Source: Lentzea albida (GTDB lineage Bacteria; Actinomycetota; Actinomycetes; Mycobacteriales; Pseudonocardiaceae). From it: 64,000 nucleotides of DNA. Positions 59,823 to 64,000 of this stretch are shown in pieces (position 1 is the first letter of the stretch; every line of letters begins with the position of its first letter). The stretch lies in contig NZ_FOFV01000024.1 of the NCBI RefSeq assembly GCF_900111005.1, positions 62,448 through 126,447 on the forward strand, given 5' to 3'. A program made the translations under genes and the position numbers. Under the pieces are notes generated by a model. That model did not search any database, was not told the origin of the DNA, and worked only from the letters and a program-made list of their open reading frames with translations.

Positions 59823-60860
59823 ATGGCCAGGCGTGCGCTGATCACCGGAATCACCGGACAGGACGGTTCCTACCTGGCCGAGCACCTGCTCGCCCAGGGT
59901 TACCAGGTGTGGGGGCTGATGCGGGGACAGGCGAATCCACGCAAGACGAGGGTCTCCCGGCTCATGTCCGAGCTGTCCTTCGTGGACGGTGACCTGATGG
60001 ACCAGGCATCGCTGGTGTCCGCTGTGGACCTGGTGCAACCTGACGAGGTCTACAACCTCGGCGCGATCTCGTTCGTGCCGATGTCGTGGCAGCAGGCCGA
60101 GCTCGTCACCGAGGTGAACGCCATGGGCGTGCTGCGCGTGCTCGAGGCGATTCGCATGGTCTCCGGCTTGTCCAGCAGCCGGCACAACGGCGAGGCTGCC
60201 AGGAACATCCGCTTCTACCAGGCGTCGTCCTCGGAGATGTTCGGCAAGGCCGCCGAAACCCCCCAACGGGAGACGACGATCTTCCACCCACGCAGTCCGT
60301 ACGGTGTGGCGAAGGCCTACGGGCACTTCATCACCCGCAACTACCGCGAGTCGTTCGGCATGTACGCGGTCGGCGGCATCCTGTTCAACCACGAGTCGCC
60401 GCGCCGCGGTGCGGAGTTCGTGACCCGCAAGATCTCGCTCGGCGTCGCGAAGATCAAGCTGGGCCTGCAGGAGACGCTCGCGCTGGGCAACCTGGACGCG
60501 CTGCGCGACTGGGGTTTTGCCGGGGATTACGTTCGTGCGATGCACCTGATGTTGCAGCAGGACGAACCCGCCGACTACGTCGTCGGCACCGGCGAGATGC
60601 ACTCGGTGCGCGACGCGGCGCGCCTGGCGTTCGAACACGTCGGGCTGAATTGGGAGGACCACGTCCACATCGATCCGGCGCTGGTTCGGCCCGCCGAAGT
60701 GGAGGTCCTCTGCGCCGACACCGCGCGTGTGCGCCACGAACTCGGCTGGGCGCCCGAGGTCGACTTCTCCTCACTCATGAAGATGATGGTGGACGCCGAT
60801 CTGAAGCACGTCGCCGCAGAGCGGGAGTACGGCGGTCTGCTGGCCGCCGGCAGTTGGTGA
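59823..60860 (+). CDS. gmd: GDP-mannose 4,6-dehydratase
   Basis: The 345-residue protein is a short-chain dehydrogenase of extended type: GITGQDGSYLAEHLL at 9-23, VDGDLMDQASL, YNLGAISFVPMSW, the QASSSEMFG catalytic serine region, and YGVAK (Tyr160, Lys164). HESPRRGAEFVTRKI is specific for GDP-mannose dehydratases. It makes GDP-4-keto-6-deoxymannose, the precursor of GDP-fucose, rhamnose and related deoxysugars for glycans or natural products. The ATG at 59823 follows AGGAGAGG. No partner epimerase or reductase is next to it. A strong terminator ends the unit. Confidence 0.94.
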   Translation: MARRALITGITGQDGSYLAEHLLAQGYQVWGLMRGQANPRKTRVSRLMSELSFVDGDLMDQASLVSAVDLVQPDEVYNLGAISFVPMSWQQAELVTEVNAMGVLRVLEAIRMVSGLSSSRHNGEAARNIRFYQASSSEMFGKAAETPQRETTIFHPRSPYGVAKAYGHFITRNYRESFGMYAVGGILFNHESPRRGAEFVTRKISLGVAKIKLGLQETLALGNLDALRDWGFAGDYVRAMHLMLQQDEPADYVVGTGEMHSVRDAARLAFEHVGLNWEDHVHIDPALVRPAEVEVLCADTARVRHELGWAPEVDFSSLMKMMVDADLKHVAAEREYGGLLAAGSW

Positions 60861-60873
60861 AGCATCCTCCCCG

Positions 60874-60912
60874 AGATCCACAGCCGCTGCACCGCGCGGC
60901 TGTGGATCTTTT
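60874..60912 (+). terminator. Rho-independent terminator after gmd
   Basis: AGATCCACAGCCG (60874-60886) pairs perfectly with CGGCTGTGGATCT (60897-60909) around a 10-nt loop, followed by TTTT. It is a textbook intrinsic terminator 14 bp after the stop. Confidence 0.92.
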
Positions 60913-61051
60913 GCGCTTGCGCGGGGTGCGCCGGCCGAATGCGTCGCAGGGCGCGTTCGAGCAGCGTCGCCGACGACGGACAGGAAGAGGGCACCGCCTG
61001 ACCGGCGCGACGGAAGCGCGCGATCAGGAGGCTGGACCGTGAGCGGTTGTC

Positions 61052-62932
61052 TCACTTCGTGCAGAGGCTTGCGTAGAAGCCCTGAGCGGCAAGAAGTTCC
61101 TCGTGCGTACCGCGCTCCACCACCTCGCCCTCGTCCATCACGACGATCAGGTCGGCGTCGCGGATCGTCGACAGCCTGTGGGCGATCACGAAGCTGGTCC
61201 GCCCGGCTCGCAGGGACGCCATCGCTCGTTGAACCAGCACCTCGGTGCGGGTGTCGATCGACGAGGTCGCCTCGTCCAGCAGCAGGACCGCGGGCTGCGC
61301 GAGAAATGCCCGCGCCAGTGCGATCAGCTGCCTCTCGCCCGCGGACAGGCCGCCGTGCTCCTCGTCCAGCACCGTGTCGTAACCGTCCGGCAACGACCGC
61401 ACGAAACGGTCGACGCACATCGCCCTCGCCGCGTCCCTGACCTCGTCCCACGTCGCATCCGGTCGTCCGTACGCGATGTTCTCGGCGATCGTGCCCTCGA
61501 ACAGCCACGTGTCCTGCGGGACCAGACCGATGGCGGACCTCAGTTCCTCCCGGTGAAGCCGGGCGATGTCCCTGCCGTCCACCAGGATCCGTCCGCTGTC
61601 GAGCTCGTGGAACCGCAGCAGCAGATTGCCCAGAGTCGTCTTGCCCGCACCTGTCGGCCCGACGATCGCGACGAGCTGGCCGGGTGTCACGGTCAGGCAC
61701 AGGTCCTCGATGAGCGGCTTCTCAGGCGTGTAGCGGAAGGAGACGTGCGAGAACTCGACGTGGCCCCACACCGGTGGGACGACCTCGGGCGTGGCAGGTG
61801 ACGGCGGCTCCTCCGGCTCGTCCAGCAGCTCGAACACCCGCCGGGCGGAGGCGATGCCGGACTGCACCTGGCCGGAGAAGGCGGCGACATCGATGATCGG
61901 TCTGGAGAACATTCCGGCGTACTGGATGAAAGCCTGCACCTCGCCGATCGACACGGTCCCGGTCGCGACCCGCAGCGCACCGGCCACCGCCACGAGTACG
62001 TAGTTGAGGTCGGTGATGAACCTGATCCCGGGCTCGATCAGGCCTGAGATCGCCTGCGCTCCGAACGACGACCGGTACGTGTTCTCGTTGTGCCCCGCGA
62101 ACTCGCGGGCCGCCTGCTCCTGACGGCCGAAAGCGGTGACCAGCGAGTGGCCGCTGTACATCTCCTCGACGTGCGCGCTGAGCGCGCCGGTCGACCGCCA
62201 CTGCTCGCCGAACTTCGGCATGGCGCGCTTGGAGAGCCAGGCGGCCAGCAGCAGCGCGAGCGGCACGCAGACGAGCACGAGCACGGCCAGTTCGGCCGAG
62301 ATCACCAGCATGATCGCCAGAACACCGAACACCGAGATCACCGAGGTGAGCATCTGGCCGATCGACAACTGCATGGTGCGCTGCAGGTTGTCGACGTCGT
62401 TGGAGACCCGCGACAGCACCTCGCCACGCGGGTTCCGGTCGAAGTAGGACACCGGCAGCCGTGTCAGTTTGGCGTCGATCCGCTCGCGCAACGTGAACGC
62501 GGCGTCCTGGACGATCCTCGTGTCGATCCGGCCCTGGAAGAACATCGACAGGGCACCGATGAGGTACACGCCCACGACGATCAGCAGGAGCCGGCCGAGC
62601 GCGGAGAAGTCCACGCCCTGGCCCGGCACGAAGTCGACCGTGCTGATGACGTTGGCGAGCGTGTCCTCTCCTCGTTCTCGCAGCTGTGCAACGGCTTGTT
62701 CGTCGCTAATGCCACCGGGCAGGGTGCGGCTGACGAGGCCGGCGACGACTAGGTCGGTGGCACGGCCGAGCAGGACCGGGCCGAGCAGGCTGAGCCCGAT
62801 CGTCACGACGGCGAGCAGTCCGACCACGACCAGTCGACCCTTGAAGGGCAGCAACAAGCCGAACATCCTCCTGGCGGTGCCGGATTGTCCCGGTCCTCCG
62901 TTCTCCGTCGTGGGATCGGTGAGCGGTGTCAT
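61052..62932 (-). CDS. ABC exporter half-transporter (permease-ATPase fusion)
   Basis: The 626-residue protein has a six-helix exporter domain (about 25-350) with VSYFDRNPRGEVLSRVSNDVD, then a nucleotide-binding domain with Walker A VGPTGAGKTT, a signature reading LSAGERQ instead of LSGGQ, Walker B LLLDEATSSID and the switch HRLSTI. It is the partner of the gene just upstream, overlapping it by 4 bp, so the two form a heterodimeric multidrug-type exporter. The degenerate signature with A for G is common in one half of such pairs. The substrate is unknown. Confidence 0.93.
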   Translation of the reverse strand: MTPLTDPTTENGGPGQSGTARRMFGLLLPFKGRLVVVGLLAVVTIGLSLLGPVLLGRATDLVVAGLVSRTLPGGISDEQAVAQLRERGEDTLANVISTVDFVPGQGVDFSALGRLLLIVVGVYLIGALSMFFQGRIDTRIVQDAAFTLRERIDAKLTRLPVSYFDRNPRGEVLSRVSNDVDNLQRTMQLSIGQMLTSVISVFGVLAIMLVISAELAVLVLVCVPLALLLAAWLSKRAMPKFGEQWRSTGALSAHVEEMYSGHSLVTAFGRQEQAAREFAGHNENTYRSSFGAQAISGLIEPGIRFITDLNYVLVAVAGALRVATGTVSIGEVQAFIQYAGMFSRPIIDVAAFSGQVQSGIASARRVFELLDEPEEPPSPATPEVVPPVWGHVEFSHVSFRYTPEKPLIEDLCLTVTPGQLVAIVGPTGAGKTTLGNLLLRFHELDSGRILVDGRDIARLHREELRSAIGLVPQDTWLFEGTIAENIAYGRPDATWDEVRDAARAMCVDRFVRSLPDGYDTVLDEEHGGLSAGERQLIALARAFLAQPAVLLLDEATSSIDTRTEVLVQRAMASLRAGRTSFVIAHRLSTIRDADLIVVMDEGEVVERGTHEELLAAQGFYASLCTK

Positions 62933-64000
62933 CGGACAGTCCCTCCTGCGGGCTGGGAGAAGGCGATCTCCCGGTAGGTCCGGTTGGTGCCGATCAGTTC
63001 GGCGTGCGTGCCGGAGCCGGCGATCCTGCCGTCCTCCAGCACAACGATGCGCGACGCCGTTTCGACGGTCCGGATCCGCTGGCTGACCAGCAGGATCGTG
63101 GCATCGGCGAGCTCGCGTTCGAGTGCCGCGAGCAACCGTGCCCCGGTACGGGGGTCGAGCGCGGAGAAGCAGTCGTCGAGCAGGTAGATCTCGGGTCGCC
63201 GCACCAGCGTTCGCGCGATCGCGAGACGTTGCCGCTGTCCGCCGGAGAGCGTCGAACCGGCCTGCGTTGTCGGCGCGTTCAGCCCGAGCGGCCGGACGAA
63301 CTCCGCGGCCTGCGCGATCTCGAGGGCGTGCCACAGCTCGTCGTCGGTGGCGTCCTCCCTGCCGTAGCGCAGGTTCGATGCGATCGTGCCGCTGAACAGA
63401 TGTGCTCTCTGCGGCACGTGGCCGACAATGGTGTGCAGTGCCGACGCGGGGAGGTCGCGTACGTCCACTCCGTTGACCAGGACGCGGCCACCGGTGACGT
63501 CGTAGAGCCGCAGCGCGAGGGCGAGCAGTGTCGACTTGCCACTGCCCGTGCTGCCGAGGATCGCGACGGTCTCACCGGCGCGGGCGACGAGGTCGATGTC
63601 GCGCAGCACCGGCTTCTCCGCGCCCGGATAGCCGAACGTGGCACCGCGCAGCTCGAGGTGGCCGGTCATGGCCGTCGGCGTGATCGGCCGGACGGGCTCG
63701 GCCGTGCTGGACTCGGCCTGCAGGACCTCGTTCACCCTGGCCGCCGACACGGCGGCGCGCGGGGCCTCGGCGAAGACCAGCACCGCCATGATGATCGCGA
63801 CGACGATCAGCGTGATGTAGGACAACAGCGCCACGAGCGCCCCGAGCTGCATCGTGCCGTCATCGATGCGGTGACCGGAGAACCAGATGATCCCGACCGT
63901 GAGCACGTTCATGGCGGTGATGACCATCACCGGCACTGTGGCCATGATCCGCCCGACCCGCGACGCCGTGTCGTGCAGCGCGCGGTTGGTGGCGTCGAAG
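62929..64000 (-). CDS. ABC exporter half-transporter, partial at window edge
   Basis: The visible C-terminal part (more than 350 residues) has the last membrane helices (VMVITAMNVLTVGIIWFSG, LGALVALLSYITLIVVAII) and a nucleotide-binding domain with Walker A LGSTGSGKST, signature LSGGQRQR, and IYLLDDCFSALDPRTG. In the Walker B end the usual catalytic Glu is replaced: LLDDC rather than LLDEA. The switch histidine is also replaced (SQRIRTV). This subunit therefore carries a degenerate catalytic site, as in other heterodimeric exporters. Its start lies beyond 64000. Confidence 0.9.
   Translation of the reverse strand, partial: FDATNRALHDTASRVGRIMATVPVMVITAMNVLTVGIIWFSGHRIDDGTMQLGALVALLSYITLIVVAIIMAVLVFAEAPRAAVSAARVNEVLQAESSTAEPVRPITPTAMTGHLELRGATFGYPGAEKPVLRDIDLVARAGETVAILGSTGSGKSTLLALALRLYDVTGGRVLVNGVDVRDLPASALHTIVGHVPQRAHLFSGTIASNLRYGREDATDDELWHALEIAQAAEFVRPLGLNAPTTQAGSTLSGGQRQRLAIARTLVRRPEIYLLDDCFSALDPRTGARLLAALERELADATILLVSQRIRTVETASRIVVLEDGRIAGSGTHAELIGTNRTYREIAFSQPAGGTVR

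Noticed and set aside
1..64000. CRISPR arrays, tRNA, rRNA, phage structural genes, riboswitches
   Set aside because: I looked for regularly spaced repeats, tRNA-like cloverleaf ends, rRNA signatures and phage gene order and saw none. Small structured RNAs could be missed by eye.

Overview
The window is high-GC DNA from an actinomycete. GTG and TTG starts, AGGAG-type ribosome binding sites, 4-bp ATGA/GTGA gene overlaps, a mycothiol-dependent isomerase remnant, PAS-LuxR regulators and a CebR-type cellulase operator all point that way. A filamentous member of the Pseudonocardiales (Lentzea/Saccharothrix-like) is my inference; nothing here fixes the genus.

Layout. 1-4.2 kb: a frameshifted beta-helix pseudogene, a small winged-helix regulator with two membrane-protein genes, a secreted GH12 endoglucanase under a perfect CebR box, and a thiamine-diphosphate decarboxylase fragment. 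4.2-26.6 kb: a biosynthetic cluster. Nine minus-strand genes (25533 down to 6336), each overlapping the next by 4 bp, encode an ArCP-Cy-A-PCP NRPS, a KS-AT-KR-ACP-Cy-TE hybrid, an oligopeptide/nickel-type ABC importer (binding lipoprotein, two permeases, one fused double ATPase), two free-standing methyltransferases of NRPS-embedded type, and a PCP-Cy-PCP protein. The megasynthase domain inventory is close to that of yersiniabactin synthetase but is cut into separate polypeptides. The adenylation code reads as cysteine. Fur/Zur-like boxes lie at both ends of the cluster; one sits between a divergent saccharopine-dehydrogenase-like gene and a CPFC thioredoxin-reductase-like gene. A thiazoline metallophore is the likely product. 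No aryl-acid ligase or salicylate synthase is visible.

26.6-33.7 kb: a short HPF-type ribosome factor, an insertion-sequence remnant, a large secreted protein of unknown function, a lipoprotein and a trans-acting enoyl-reductase-like protein, with several gene-poor stretches. 33.7-41.9 kb: two DUF202 membrane genes, a patchwork of truncated genes, then an arsenic island (two arsC, two arsR, acr3, an arsO-like flavoprotein, an arsC fragment and an arsM broken by two frameshifts) ending in a decayed transposase.

42-55.5 kb: an unusual island of small secreted proteins without recognised domains (seven, including a diverged paralogous pair about 9 kb apart), mixed with three PAS-LuxR regulators sharing a C-terminal signature, two PucR/CdaR-type regulators, a LysR regulator, an orphan methyltransferase and a lone TrkA-N protein. 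Palindromes built on GTGC-N4-GCAC with GGTGTGC/GCACACC arms recur in its intergenic regions. I regard this as the best candidate for an undescribed regulon.

55.5-64 kb: a third copy of the transposase remnant, TerC, a MarR-like regulator, fragments of TetR, NACHT and nuclease-like genes, gmd with a strong terminator, and a heterodimeric ABC exporter whose second gene runs off the window.
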